Counted from the first letter of the stretch, positions 11,416 to 21,429 are shown. The stretch: DNA of 64,000 bases from Acanthaster planci (GCF_001949145.1 NW_019091465.1:692516-756515), one strand, 5' to 3'. Program-made: numbers and translations. Notes: generated by a model not told the origin, from the letters alone.

Positions 11416-11570
11416 GAGCCACCACTGAATCCTCACGGCTGCGCCCGTGCCGAGCCCTTCCAGTCGCGTTCCCACCACGACATCTTTGATTTCCTGGCCT
11501 CACGCCACCGTCATCCCCCTGAGCTGGAGGAGGACACGCAGGAGCAGGACGTGCAGCACAAGTCAGCCAA
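11416..11570 (+). CDS. KMT2A: KMT2A/B exon carrying the WDR5-binding Win motif
   Basis: Phase-0 exon ending in phase 2 at GTAAGG. The peptide begins EPPLNPHGCARAEPF. GCARAE is the Win (WDR5-interaction) core, with the key Arg codon at 11446-11448. In MLL proteins this Arg inserts into the WDR5 beta-propeller and is needed for full methyltransferase activity of the core complex. It is followed by DIFDFLASRHRHPPE, the conserved pre-SET segment, and an acidic linker. The residues after the core (PFQSRS) differ from the vertebrate motif, while the core itself is unchanged. Confidence 0.95.
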
Positions 11571-11917
11571 GTAAGGAGCCAATCAGAAATGAGATTGCAG
11601 GGTCACATGATGCATTTCACCCAATAAGGACCAATATTGACGAGTTGTTTTTCTCAAGACCTATTCTGTGGTTGGATGAGGTGTTTTTTATCTTCTTGAT
11701 TACATGATCTTTATCAGTCAATCAGATCTTCTGCGGAACTTGACAGAGTTCTGTTGAAAGTAGTCAAAGTTTTTGACAGAAAAATATGGAGTCCCAGTGA
11801 AATTAGAAAGATTAGTTTTTGACAGAGTATATTCAGATTTTTCGAAGAAAAAGTACCACCTTTAAGCTACCTTCAAGGCGTATTTATCCATTTGTCTCTA
11901 TTTTGCATCCATCACAG
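11571..11917 (+). other. KMT2A: KMT2 intron between Win and N-SET
   Basis: GT-AG intron, GTAAGG to CATCACAG. No feature seen inside. Confidence 0.85.
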
Positions 11918-12001
11918 GCGAGCCACCAGTCTGGATCTCCCCATGGCGATGCGATTCAGACACCTCAAAGAGTCAGCCAGGGAGGCCGTAGGAGTCTATA
12001 G
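11918..12001 (+). CDS. KMT2A: KMT2A/B exon: N-SET segment
   Basis: An 84-bp exon in phase 2 on both sides. It completes a Lys codon, encodes RATSLDLPMAMRFRHLKESA and REAVGVY, and leaves two bases of an Arg codon before GTCAGA. This is the conserved segment just before SET (N-SET), which contacts RBBP5/ASH2L in MLL-family complexes. A GTCAGA donor is less strong than the others in this gene. Confidence 0.93.
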   Translation, partial: ASHQSGSPHGDAIQTPQRVSQGGRRSL

Positions 12002-12138
12002 GTCAGACATTTCTCCTGTTTGAAGACCTCCCTCTACCCACTCCCCCCAAAACACCTTAAGACCCCAAAAGAGATTGGTTTGAATGCAGAACCAGAACCA
12101 GTCATTTGAGTTAGTGACCTCTTTGTTTTTCTCCCCAG

Positions 12139-12268
12139 GTCCAACATTCACGGTCGGGGTCTGTTCTGTAAGCGACCCATTGAGGCAGCCGAAATGGTGA
12201 TTGAATATTCCGGTAATGTCATCCGCTCCATCCTGACAGACAAGAGGGAGAAATACTACGAAAGCAAG
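12139..12268 (+). CDS. KMT2A: KMT2A/B exon: start of SET domain
   Basis: Exon after CTCCCCAG, entered in phase 2 and ending in phase 0 at GTGAGA. It encodes SNIHGRGLFCKRPIEAAEMV then IEYSGNVIRSILTDKREKYY. The HGRGLF glycine loop belongs to the S-adenosylmethionine site, and the IEY-GNVIR stretch is typical of the MLL SET domain. No key residue is missing in this part. Confidence 0.97.
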
Positions 12269-13411
12269 GTGAGACTGGATTCTTGTACTCCAGTTCTTAG
12301 GATCTGTATGACCTATCACACTTTTATCTCTTCTAATCAAAGAAAGTTAAACTTGGAACCTCCTCAACTTTATTGGGACCGTGCAAAACAAATAATGATT
12401 ACCTAGATCCCTTGAGAAAATACTCTGCTGTCCAATTAACCTTATTTTTAATTTCAGTTTTGCTATATTGAAGGGTGTTTTGATACCCATGTGGCTTTTG
12501 TGTACAGACAAGTTTCCCTAGTCTTGAGGAAATCTGTGATGTCATCCTAAGGAGAAACCTCCCTGCTTGCATTGATTTGTGCACCAAAGAAATACAGGAA
12601 TTGTGTACAGGAAGTTGATGTACAAATTTAATTTTCTTTGGCGATCTGTTGTTGTGTAAATACTTGGCAGCGTGCCAGTGAAAGTGCATTTCTTGTTTAT
12701 AGATGTTTTAAATGAGCAAATATTGGTTTTACATTTTTTTTAAGAAAAACAAAAACTGATCAGCATTTTCCGAACAGTTCCTTTGGTTGTCCAGAAAAAG
12801 TCTTGACAATTTTAACTGATTAAGTAGTGCACTTTGGAAGCTTCAAACTGACAAAAGATTTGAAGGTTTTGAAGTTGAGAATATAGATGCATAAAAAGTG
12901 AGCTTACCTCGTTTGAGAATTAAGAGTGACTCGGGACAATCCGAATTAAATCTTGGTTTCAGACAGATGAACTTTAATACATACATTTGCATTGGGTTCG
13001 GCCCATGAAAAGAGCGACGTCTGAAACCAAGTTGCTCTGGTGTCGTCCCGTGCGCCTTCAAGTTACGATCTTTCGTCTGCTGGCGCACCTGGTTGCTCCT
13101 AATTGTTTCATACATCGAACTTTTGCAGCACTTGTTTCGAAATTTGCTTTAAATTTGGTTTGGCATGACTCTAGAATGCCTCTCTGAGGCGGCGGTACAA
13201 AAACGGAAATGTCACTGCAGGACCCATTAATGTAGTATCTTAATTGCAGTGTAAACCTGCATTATTCAGCTCTTGGGCCGTGAGGGGAACGCAGCATAAA
13301 CCCATAATAAAGATAACTATCGTAAAAAGGAACATTCGTTGTTACAGTTACTGCACCTTTTAAAAAATAGGATTATAATTGGCGATTCGTTTCATTGTTC
13401 ATTTGCTCCAG
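12269..13411 (+). other. KMT2A: KMT2 intron within SET
   Basis: GT-AG intron from GTGAGA to TTGCTCCAG. It contains an inverted-repeat element around 12929-13054, listed separately. The open frame at 12987-13187 is a by-product of that sequence and has no recognisable homology. Confidence 0.85.
12929..13054. repeat. Inverted repeat (MITE-like) inside the SET intron
   Basis: Exact 13-bp arms CTTGGTTTCAGAC (12952-12964) and GTCTGAAACCAAG (13019-13031) lie inside longer imperfect arms. The outer arms include ACTCGGGACAA on the left and, reverse-complemented, GCACGGGACGAC on the right. The structure resembles a degraded palindromic transposon. The exact ends are uncertain. Confidence 0.5.
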
Positions 13412-13507
13412 GGCATTGGTTGCTACATGTTCCGGATCGATGACTTTGATGTCGTGGACGCAACAATTCATGGTAACGCAGCCCGGTTCATCAACCACTC
13501 TTGCGAT
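13412..13507 (+). CDS. KMT2A: KMT2A/B exon: SET domain core
   Basis: Phase-0 exon between TTGCTCCAG and GTGAGT. It encodes GIGCYMFRIDDFDVVDATIH and GNAARFINHSCD. The NHSC motif is the invariant SET signature that binds cofactor and forms part of the pseudoknot. The last codon is Asp where vertebrate MLL has Glu, a conservative change; the motif continues as PNC in the next exon. Confidence 0.97.
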
Positions 13508-13847
13508 GTGAGTATGAGGCAGAGAATTCTGGGTGCAAAAGGGGCAAGGAAGATATATTTACCTTCTGGATAAAATTTATCGCCTGGAGCCTTTAAAGTG
13601 TCATTCTTAATTACCTTAGACAGTCTCCCTATTCAACGTGAAACTCAACTGTATGTTAACATTTTGATCATGCCTGCTTAGAAGCGATTATGCCTGCTGC
13701 GTAAATCACGTGCTGGCACCTTGATACTAGACAGTTTAATCAATTCAGATTGGTCAAGAGTCTGTGTGCACGTGGCTCACCACACGCGTGCCAAGTCCAT
13801 ATAAGGAGATTTTTTCGGACAACTTGCAACAAGGAGTATTTATGAAT

Positions 13848-13973
13848 GGGAATAAATATTTGGAGACTGAATGCTGATGATGTCCTTGAATGCGGCTCGG
13901 GCATCATTCACATCCATTCGCCTGAGCCAGTCTTAAATGCACATTTAAGACCAGCCAAGAACAAATTTATTCC
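13848..13973. repeat. Nested inverted repeats in the last KMT2 intron
   Basis: The outer arms GGAATAAATATTTG (about 13849) and CAAATTTATTCC (ending 13973) are inverted. Inside lie the pair GGCTCGGGC (13894-13902)/GCCTGAGCC (13920-13928) and a near-perfect palindrome GTCTTAAATG-CA-CATTTAAGAC (13930-13951). The nesting suggests a decayed palindromic element. Confidence 0.45.
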
Positions 13974-14021
13974 TGTGTCCAAGGAAGAATTCAAAATTAA
14001 ACGAGGTAATTAAAGGTTAAC

Positions 14022-14081
14022 CTTGAGGTTTTATGACCTTACACAGGGCTTTGTGGGATACCTCAGGGTAAAAACCTCAAG
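14022..14081. repeat. Short inverted repeat
   Basis: Exact 11-bp arms CTTGAGGTTTT (14022-14032) and AAAACCTCAAG (14071-14081) with a 38-base loop, in the last KMT2 intron. Confidence 0.5.
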
Positions 14082-14196
14082 TTAGTTCCTGTTTCAGTTT
14101 GCATTCTTCCCTGAACACACTTCAAGAATCCTCCAAACTCGTCTGAAATCTTGGCGGTACATTTTCTTTAATGTACTTCTTTTTGGCCATGTCCAG

Positions 14197-14370
14197 CCCA
14201 ACTGTTTCTCCCGGGTCATCCAAGTGGACGGCAAGAAGCACATCGTCATCTTTGCCAGCCGCAAGATCCACAAGGGGGAGGAACTGACCTACGACTACAA
14301 GTTCCCCATCGAGGATGTCAAGATCCCCTGCAACTGCGGCGCACTGCGCTGCCGCAAGTACCTCAACTGA
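14197..14370 (+). CDS. KMT2A: KMT2A/B last coding exon: SET C-terminus and post-SET
   Basis: Terminal exon after GTCCAG, phase 0, stop TGA at 14368-14370. It encodes PNCFSRVIQVDGKKHIVIFA, then EELTYDYKFPIED, then CNCGALRCRKYLN at the very C-terminus. The ELTYDY motif supplies the catalytic-site Tyr of SET domains. The Cys-x-Cys-x4-Cys post-SET cluster, with the Cys of NHSC-PNC, binds the structural zinc. Ending a few residues after the post-SET cysteines is normal for MLL proteins. Every catalytic landmark is present, so the enzyme should be active. Confidence 0.97.
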   Translation, partial: PNCFSRVIQVDGKKHIVIFASRKIHKGEELTYDYKFPIEDVKIPCNCGALRCRKYLN

Positions 14371-15332
14371 GAGGCCCGGAGAGCGGAAAGCATCTGGTTC
14401 CCTGGCTACTTAGGCAAAGAGAGACGTGCTCTCACAGAGCACCCAGGTCTTGTACGACCACGGGATCTTGATCTAGTCCCAGGAAAAGCCATACTGAGGA
14501 GTCAAGACTTTGTGAGGTGCGCCTGAAGGGAGATAAACCTCTGTGGAGTCAGTAACATCAAGATTCCCCCCGCTATTTCCCTGACCAAGGGAGATGTGCA
14601 GCGAAGGAGGCATGAACACGCACATCATGTAAACCTTCAAGAATCTGATCTGAAGAGCCCATTGTGTCAAGAATATTAAGCTCCTCGGCAGCCGTTTCAT
14701 TTTTCGTCGTGTGAGGAACATCTCAGAATGACTCAAACCTGTTGTGGAATTTGACACTCCCTGCTTCTTACAGTGCACCGTGGCTCTGCAGATACTGGAA
14801 AGGAGAGATACGCAGGTGCAAGGACCAGGAGCTCAGAACGTTAACATCCCCTTGCAGTATTTGGGGGCGCCTTCGGTGCCTGATGTTTGCAAACTGCCAG
14901 AGGCACGCCTCTATGCTGCTAGTATTGTCAAGTCCCCTGGCAAGTTTGACACACTGCAGTGGTGCAAGTGAAACGATCCGAGAGATACGCGCACTGAGGA
15001 AGTCTGTAGGTTAAGGAAGCCAGAAGCACTGTGGCCACATCGGAATTACTTGGCTGCGGCTTGAAATTACGTACATCTCTATGGGAAGTGGCTGCAGCCG
15101 CAGCCACAGGCGTGCGTAATTTACAGGCTGCAGTGAAAATAACCCAGACACAGCCCACAGTGCATCACGCACCTGAGCTATTAGAGAAGATTTTTGTTTG
15201 GCAATAACGGTGAAAGCTGTACAGTCTATGAAGTGCAAAATTCGAGGCAGCTGATACATAGGAAACTGTAATAGAGATGTAGAGTCAGTCCAATACAGGG
15301 ACAGAGTTTGGGAGGGCCAGTCATATTGGGAA

Positions 15333-15404
15333 GGATCGGCTATGTGTAGTGCAGGTGGATCGGCTATGTGTAGTGCAGGTGGATCGGCTATGTGTAGTGC
15401 AGGT
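15333..15404 (+). repeat. 24-bp tandem repeat, three exact copies
   Basis: Unit GGATCGGCTATGTGTAGTGC plus AGGT, three identical head-to-tail copies at 15333, 15357 and 15381. Identity suggests recent expansion. It lies in the probable KMT2 3' UTR. Confidence 0.95.
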
Positions 15405-15435
15405 GGAGAAAGTAAGGGAACATTTCATAATTACA

Positions 15436-15553
15436 GAAGGCGATATTTACTGCGGTACCGCTGTTTTTTTGCGGTACCAGCATTAAGCCCTTTCGGGTAA
15501 CTAGTGCGGTGCCGCTAAAAAAACACAGCGGTACCGCAGTAAATACCGCCTTC
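15436..15553. mobile_element. Hairpin-forming inverted-repeat element in KMT2 3' UTR
   Basis: The left arm begins GAAGGCGATATTTACTGCGG and the right arm, reverse-complemented, begins GAAGGCGGTATTTACTGCGG. Both continue TACCGCTGT. The outer 29 bp pair with one mismatch, and inner GCGGTACC/GCGGCACC words extend the stem. It looks like a small palindromic MITE. If transcribed it would form a strong RNA hairpin. Confidence 0.75.
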
Positions 15554-16938
15554 AACAATGATGAAACGCTCCCTAAATTTGAATACAGAGTCGGAGAAAG
15601 ACTATCAACTGTCCTACAGAAGCTTACACCACAGCACCCCCCCCCCATCGCCTTGTGCCTTGTATCTTAAGCTCCTTCAAACTGTTGATTTAGTTGGCTA
15701 TTTCAAATGCAACTAGCATGATAGATCTCAAAGTGTTTTATTGTTTGGGAAATTGCAAAACATTGTCGGCCTGTGTAAGTTAATAGAAAAGGCTTTTTCA
15801 CCACGGAGAAAGTTACTAGATATTGGTTGAGTGTGAAGCAAAGGATTGCTTTGCCTGACCTCCAAAAATATCAGCAGGCAGGTTGAGTACTTTTTAAATA
15901 CTTACTAATATCTGGCGTGACTTTAACATTGGACTCTGTTTTAAAGTACTTTCAAGATTTACTTATTGATGGAGAAGCACGTGGAACCCATCGAAGTTAA
16001 TGTGTTGTAGACAGTCGGGTGTCATGTGGCAAGAGCGTGATGGTGTGCCTGCCGCTGTTTTGTCCGGGCAGGGAACCAGACAAAGTAGGCTTCCATCTGA
16101 ATACTTATATAGAGAACAATAATTTTACCTGTGGAAGGTTTTCCAAATGAAATTTACACAAAAGGGGAAAAAGTTCTTAGGTCATGTCTTAAATGTAATG
16201 CAAGCTAGAATTTACCATGGACTCTAAAATTTTCCCAGAAGTTTGCAAACTGTGTATATATTTTTAAAAGGTTTTTACATTACTATGCATATATTCTTTA
16301 TTCTTTGACACTTCTGGGCATTTTACTGTTGGGAGAAATTAGTCGTGAACGTGGAATCCATACAAAGGTATGGTCACCTAGATGAAAGGTTACATGTCGG
16401 GTAAAACCAAAAGTTGACACAGACAGTATTTGAAAGAGTGTTCCGTGTCAGAAATGATATGGGGCTACAGAATTAGGAACTTTTCTGGAAAGTTGCTTGG
16501 GAAAAGTGCTTGGATCGATGATGAAAAAAACCCCAAATTTTGTAACAGGAAATTCTCTAGAGGAAATTTGGTGGCTTGAATTTAAAAAAACCAAAGAGGT
16601 TACAAATCAGGATAAAAATCTGAAGACGGACCCCCTGCAATATTTTGCAATTTCACATCCGAAAAATGAGTAGAATCGTCGGAACAGAAGCTAATTAGTG
16701 TTTGCAATCTGTGCTTTGATCTTCCAATTAATGATTCTGTTCTTCATTTTGATTATTTTGTTTTAAATATTTTTAATTCTCATTGAAATTTCCATTGTGT
16801 CTACACTTGCAATTTTCCAGCGTTCGGTGTATAAGTGTACATTGTAATCGTATTCTTGAAGATTTGCATTATCACTATAAACATAGTTGTATTTATTATT
16901 TTCCTTATTCGTAGTACTTTGTTAAAATGATTGAAGAG

Positions 16939-16944
16939 ATTAAA
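16939..16944 (+). terminator. Candidate KMT2 poly(A) signal
   Basis: ATTAAA, the commonest variant of AATAAA, followed at about 25-50 bases by T/G-rich sequence. No AATAAA was noticed between the stop codon and here. Confidence 0.4.
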
Positions 16945-17426
16945 ATGAAAGATGTTTCTTTTTTATGCATTATGTTGGATGTATTGTTATTATAATTAAT
17001 TTGAAATTCACCGCAGTTGCTGAAAGTTGTGGCTCGAGCCGGCTCCCGCTGGTATAATAACATGGTAGGCTGTGGCACACATTAGCTTCCCAGCTGTACC
17101 TCGTCCTCACTACACCTAGATGTCAGGGTTTACAGACTCTCCTAGCCCGTTGATTTCCCGAAGTTCTCGATGTCACGAGCGTGTGGCTCAAGTAGCCTGA
17201 GCCAGCCCCGTTCCGAAGGTGTGACGGCAGCCCGCATCCTCGTGTTTGGGGGAACACAACTGAACTGGGTACAGTGTTCGCTGGTGAGCCCACCCGTAGC
17301 TGCACCCATGACCCTGGAATCCTGCCACATTATTATTTCCGTCACTGGATACACAAATGGGACAAGATGTGTACGGACGTATTAAAACTTGGACCGCGAC
17401 ATATCTGCATTGGTAAAACGCGTGTT

Positions 17427-17629
17427 TATAGAGTATCTCGACCACCAGAATTAGAAGCCATTACTGCGGTGGCACAACGCTCGTGGACAGGTGGTACGCG
17501 CGCGTTACATGCCTCTTCGACCAATAGGGTGTCGTGATTTGCCGAATGCACGCGCTGGTCAAGCTGAAGAATGTGCGTGTGAGTGCGGTGCCACCGCAGT
17601 TATGGCGTCTAATCGAATTAGTCTCTATA
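17427..17629. mobile_element. MITE family B, copy 1
   Basis: Inverted arms: GCCATTACTGCGGTGGCAC at 17457 on the left; GTGCCACCGCAGTTATGGC at 17588-17606 on the right. The similarity extends weakly to outer TATAGAG words at 17427 and 17629. The internal sequence is unrelated between arms. A second copy with the same core and the same overall length lies at 40766-40968. Confidence 0.75.
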
Positions 17630-19069
17630 CACAGAGTGCATTTGCAGTGTGCCAGTGAGTTTACACGGACGGATGGGATCCGTAACCAGATTTTTTTGGG
17701 GGGGGAGGGCGCAGATTTTTAGAGGGGCAAAACATTCGGATTTTTTTTCATACCGCAACGTTAGCCTGTCTGAGGGGTGACTTTTTGGGAAGTTTTACAT
17801 GCACGTTGTCTTGAAGGAATGAAAGTAGAAAAACAAAGTCGCCTTTTATTAACTTTTACTCCTTTTCTTGCAGGGATCCGCCCTTAATGGTTTACGTGCT
17901 TTATTTGCGACACGTGCTTCACTTTTTCGGGATGGAAGGTTTTGAGCCTTCCTACCACTCAGTTACATTGGAATACATGATTCAAGTTTGTCGAAGACTC
18001 GTTGGGTAGAGTTCATCTGGACAACAGGGATCAGCATTGCCTTATGTGGATTTAGGCCGACGTGCATTGGTACAGGCAGCAAGCGTGCACACGGAACTCC
18101 CACATAATTGCTTTGCCAGTCTGTAACTGTGACAGGCAATTTCCTTCAACTTCTCGCAGTCCTTTATATTACTTGATCGATCACAGGCGTCGCCTTAATT
18201 TTGTCCGGGAGAACCACTTTTTTCCCCCTTGGGAAAAATTCAAGGGAAACACTCATCAGCTAAGAACAATTAAAAGTGTGAGGGTCGATTTTGAGGGGTT
18301 TCCTAGCAAATTTGTAATTTTCATCGCGTTTCATATCTTGTTTTATTTCTTTCGCTTTTCTTTTTTAGGACGCCCTGTGCCGACGTCCACGGGGACGAAT
18401 TAAAGGAATATACGGACCAAGTTCCTTGCAATGATATGTGGGAAGGTGTAGGTCTACAGTATTCAGAAGTTGGAGTTGTGCCAACACCTGGGCCAACCAA
18501 CAATGATCGAACTTTGATCCATCGTTGTCTTCCCTCAAATCATAGTCTATGATATTTAGTTCACCATCTCACCTGTTTAGCATTTATCAACGCCTGACTC
18601 GACCCGTGTGGCCTTCGCGTCTTGGGGGCGCTGCGCACGGTCGTCAGGGCTCTATGCAAATGAACGTCCTTTGCACCTGTGTTTTGACAGTTGGCTTTAA
18701 TTATTGCGCGACTGAAGAGCAAATAGTTCGTAGAGGTCGTGTAAACGTCAAGTGTGTAGAATTTCTCTGTCGATACTTCTAGCATGCTCCTGGGATTAAA
18801 ATTAAAATAAAATCAAGGTTGGACACAAAAGACACAGTTTTGTGTTGAGGACGTGCGGTGTTTTCATCCATCAAGTGCCGTTTTCGGAAGCTTGATTACC
18901 GTCACAGAATTGTTTGTAGGAAAGATAAATAAAGGATTTAAAAATTAGCAAATGGAAAGAAATATACGTGTCTTTCAAGAGTAAATCTCACCAAGCTTTG
19001 GAAAACATCTAATGTAAAAAAAAGTAGCAGATTTTGTAGTCGAATGAATTACAGGTCTCATTTCGTAAA

Positions 19070-19122
19070 TGGTTCAATCATGGAGGAATAAAACATTGTG
19101 TTTTATTCCTCCGTGGTTCAAT
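19070..19122. repeat. Hairpin flanked by 9-bp direct repeats
   Basis: TGGTTCAAT occurs at 19070-19078 and 19114-19122. Between them are 35 bases containing GGAGGAATAAAACA-TTG-TGTTTTATTCCTCC, a perfect 14-bp stem with a 3-base loop. A palindrome between short direct repeats is the pattern left by insertion of a tiny palindromic element with target-site duplication. Confidence 0.7.
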
Positions 19123-19280
19123 TTGTGGCTGATGACTTTTTGTTACATTCAAAACCAAACATACATGAAACAAAACAAGTTGAAGTGGCAGAAACTAAGG
19201 CTGCACCCGAATCTGCGCAGACAGTAGACCTAGCCTTAGCTCTGTAAGCCCGTTTCGGACACGGCCTAAGCTAATCTATA

Positions 19281-19448
19281 CGGCCGTTTCACAATAGTGC
19301 GCCACCAAGAGTTTGCAACACGTTGGCCAATCACACTGCGCGAAACTTGTCGACCCAATGCGCGTTTGGAAAGGGTCGACAAATCTCGTGCTTTGTGATT
19401 GCCCAACGTGTTGCAAACTCTTGGTGGCGCACTATTGTGAATCGCCCG
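19281..19448. mobile_element. MITE family A, copy 1
   Basis: A 168-bp near-perfect inverted repeat. The left arm includes CACAATAGTGCGCCACCAAG and AGTTTGCAACACGTTGGCCA. The right arm mirrors them, ending GGTGGCGCACTATTGTGAAT. An inner pair, GTCGACCCAATGCGCGTTTG versus GGAAAGGGTCGAC, continues the palindrome. Related copies lie at 52413-52590 (full) and 35263-35304 (one arm). No transposase is present, so it is non-autonomous. Confidence 0.85.
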
Positions 19449-19966
19449 AATTGCAGCAAAAACCACATCCCAAACCTGATCCCGTTTGTTGCAGATCAGA
19501 AGCAGAGCCTTGTAAAGCCCCAATTTCTTCTCCGATGAAAACCTGCACAGGAGTATCAGGGCCTCGCATACTGTATGTTTTTTGAGATGCCTACAGTTAA
19601 CAGTTAAATACCTGATTGAATGAAGGGCCCAACTCAAACAAAACTTTCTTTGAGCAAAGGGAAAAAGAACTTGAGTACTTAATTGAAATCAATTAACTCT
19701 CTGTGACCAAAATGGTGGAATTTGGCCTTTCTTTTCATGAGGTATTGGATTATTTGCTGGTTAGCAAGTTATTTTTAACAGAAAAAAGGGTACAGTGGAA
19801 CTACCGATCAAACCAAGCGTGAAATCACGAACGTAAATAGACGGACCAGCCCCAGGGTTTGCAGCTAAAATTCACGGCAATTGTTGTTTTTCGTTACCTC
19901 CAATAGTCAAGGACAGGTTTCAAAAGAAGCGCGTATCCTTTTGCTTTTTTTCTGCGTAAGTTCACA

Positions 19967-20167
19967 ATGAGAGGAAGAGAATGCAACACGCCGCTTTCAG
20001 CAGTTTTGGAAAAGATGATCGATCTAGTTGGCGCCGCTGAAAGACCTGCCGACAGGGAAAACGCCGTAACAAAGAAACTTGTTAGGGCCATTGCCATGGA
20101 AACCAACTTACTGGGTTTTCCGAGGCTGCTTCAACAAAGCGCGCCGCCCGGCCGTGCGTGTGTGTAG
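19967..20167 (+). CDS. Small open frame, uncertain
   Basis: A 66-codon frame starting MRGRECNTPLSAVLEKMIDL and containing AAERPADRENAVTKKLVRAI. Its composition (Leu/Ala/Lys/Glu-rich, amphipathic helix-like, CpG-rich DNA) is more protein-like than its surroundings. It ends in TAG at 20165-20167. I find no family, splice partner or promoter, and it may be chance or a transposon remnant. Confidence 0.2.
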   Translation: MRGRECNTPLSAVLEKMIDLVGAAERPADRENAVTKKLVRAIAMETNLLGFPRLLQQSAPPGRACV

Positions 20168-20604
20168 TTCGCGTGCACGAGGACTTTGAAGTCCAAGGAT
20201 TCTTTTGGACAATGTACAGGAGGTTTAAAAAGAGCTTAAAAGGACTTTATCAGTAACTTTCCCCCTTCTCCCTTTCAACCAGCTTACCGGTATAACTCGA
20301 TCACAGGATTACATGCGCCATGTAACCCAATACATACATTCACAAGCGCACGCCATAATACACTGTATACAGAATTACGACTGGATCTAAGGGAATCTGT
20401 TCACTATAACTGTGGGCAAAACAGCTCATTTGTAGGCGTTTTCAAGCCTTCATGCATCATTTTCAAGTAATTTTGTGGCATTGTTCCTGTCTTTGAAAGC
20501 TCTTCCCAACTTTCGGCTCAAGGTTTTTATCCTGATAATAACACTCTTTGTTATCACAGTTTAAGGGTAGCTGAAAGGAGTTTTTCATTGACACAATTTA
20601 TTTT

Positions 20605-21154
20605 CTGCGAATTTGTATATGTTTTTTCAATGCCTGACAAGTATTTGGAATGCCTTTTAGCGTGAATGTACTGAAAAAACCACTTAAATGTACAGAAAAG
20701 CGCCGCATTCAAAACTATCCAGTTTTCCTAGACAACTGATAAGGGCACTGTTGCCGTGATGCCATTCAGGAAAGACATGGTTGCTATAGTGTTTTTCTTT
20801 GTCTGTTCAAACCAAAAATTCACCCACTGAAAGAAAGGTTTTGCTCGCAAGCTTATTGCTGTCATACTGAAACGGTAATGAATCATTAAAGGAAGAAATC
20901 AGGCCGGCGAATTTGACATAGAATAATTTTTACTTTTACTTGACACTTTTTTTTGTTTTGTTTGTTAGATTTTTTTGGTTTCCCTTTTGCGCAAACCAAA
21001 ATGTAACATTAAAGTTTTCTTCCCGGTGATGGCATAACAGATTTGTCCAAGAGTATTTCCATTAGCATGAAACCCCAGAGCGGCAAAATACCCTTTAAAA
21101 TGCAAGAAAATTAAAATTGAGGTTAATCGAGACACAGAGGTGTCTTTTTGAAAG
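20605..21154 (+). repeat. Unclassified interspersed repeat, copy 1
   Basis: Aligns by eye, in the same order and orientation, with 41360-42140. Shared words include CTGCGAATTTGTAT/CTGCAACTTTGTAT, GGGCACTGTTGCCGTGATG/GGGCGCTGTTGCTGTGATG, TTTTCTTCCCGGTGATG/CTTTCTTCTCGGGGATG and CATTAGCATGAAACCC/CATTAGCATAAAAACCC. The divergence is substantial, so this is an old repeat family. No coding capacity was seen. Confidence 0.6.
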
Positions 21155-21429
21155 AGCAGCTCGCTTTCAGTAACTGTCACTGTAAATCCCCCATTTGCAA
21201 AATGTTCAATTCAAAATTCTTCTCACCCACGATTTCTTTTTCTCTTGAAAGAAACGAAATTCCCATTTAGCCCATATTACGCTCACTGTGAAAGTCGTCG
21301 CTTCGTTAACCTATGCAAAAATTGTGTCTTTGACCGTGCGAGAACCCCCTGCAAGGCTGTAAGAAACGGCTGACTGGAAAGGTTCAATGGCAGCGGGTGT
21401 TGCATTCGTTTTCCACTGTGCTACACTGG

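Larger units (their letters stand above)
13508..14196 (+). other. KMT2A: KMT2 last intron
   Basis: GT-AG intron, GTGAGT to CATGTCCAG. It holds a run of nested inverted repeats (13848-13973 and 14022-14081), listed separately. The frame runs open for a short way past the donor before a stop, so an unspliced form would encode a truncated SET domain. Confidence 0.85.
14371..16960 (+). other. KMT2A: Probable long 3' UTR of KMT2
   Basis: No open frame with recognisable homology follows the stop. The 2.6 kb up to an ATTAAA signal at 16939 becomes increasingly A/T-rich, as 3' UTRs often are. It contains a triplicated 24-mer (15333-15404) and a strong hairpin (15436-15553). The 3' end is inferred from the ATTAAA followed by a T/G-rich stretch; transcript data would fix it. 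Confidence 0.5.

Noticed and set aside
15333-15404. CRISPR-like array
   Set aside because: The three 24-mers are directly adjacent with no spacers, in a eukaryotic 3' UTR.
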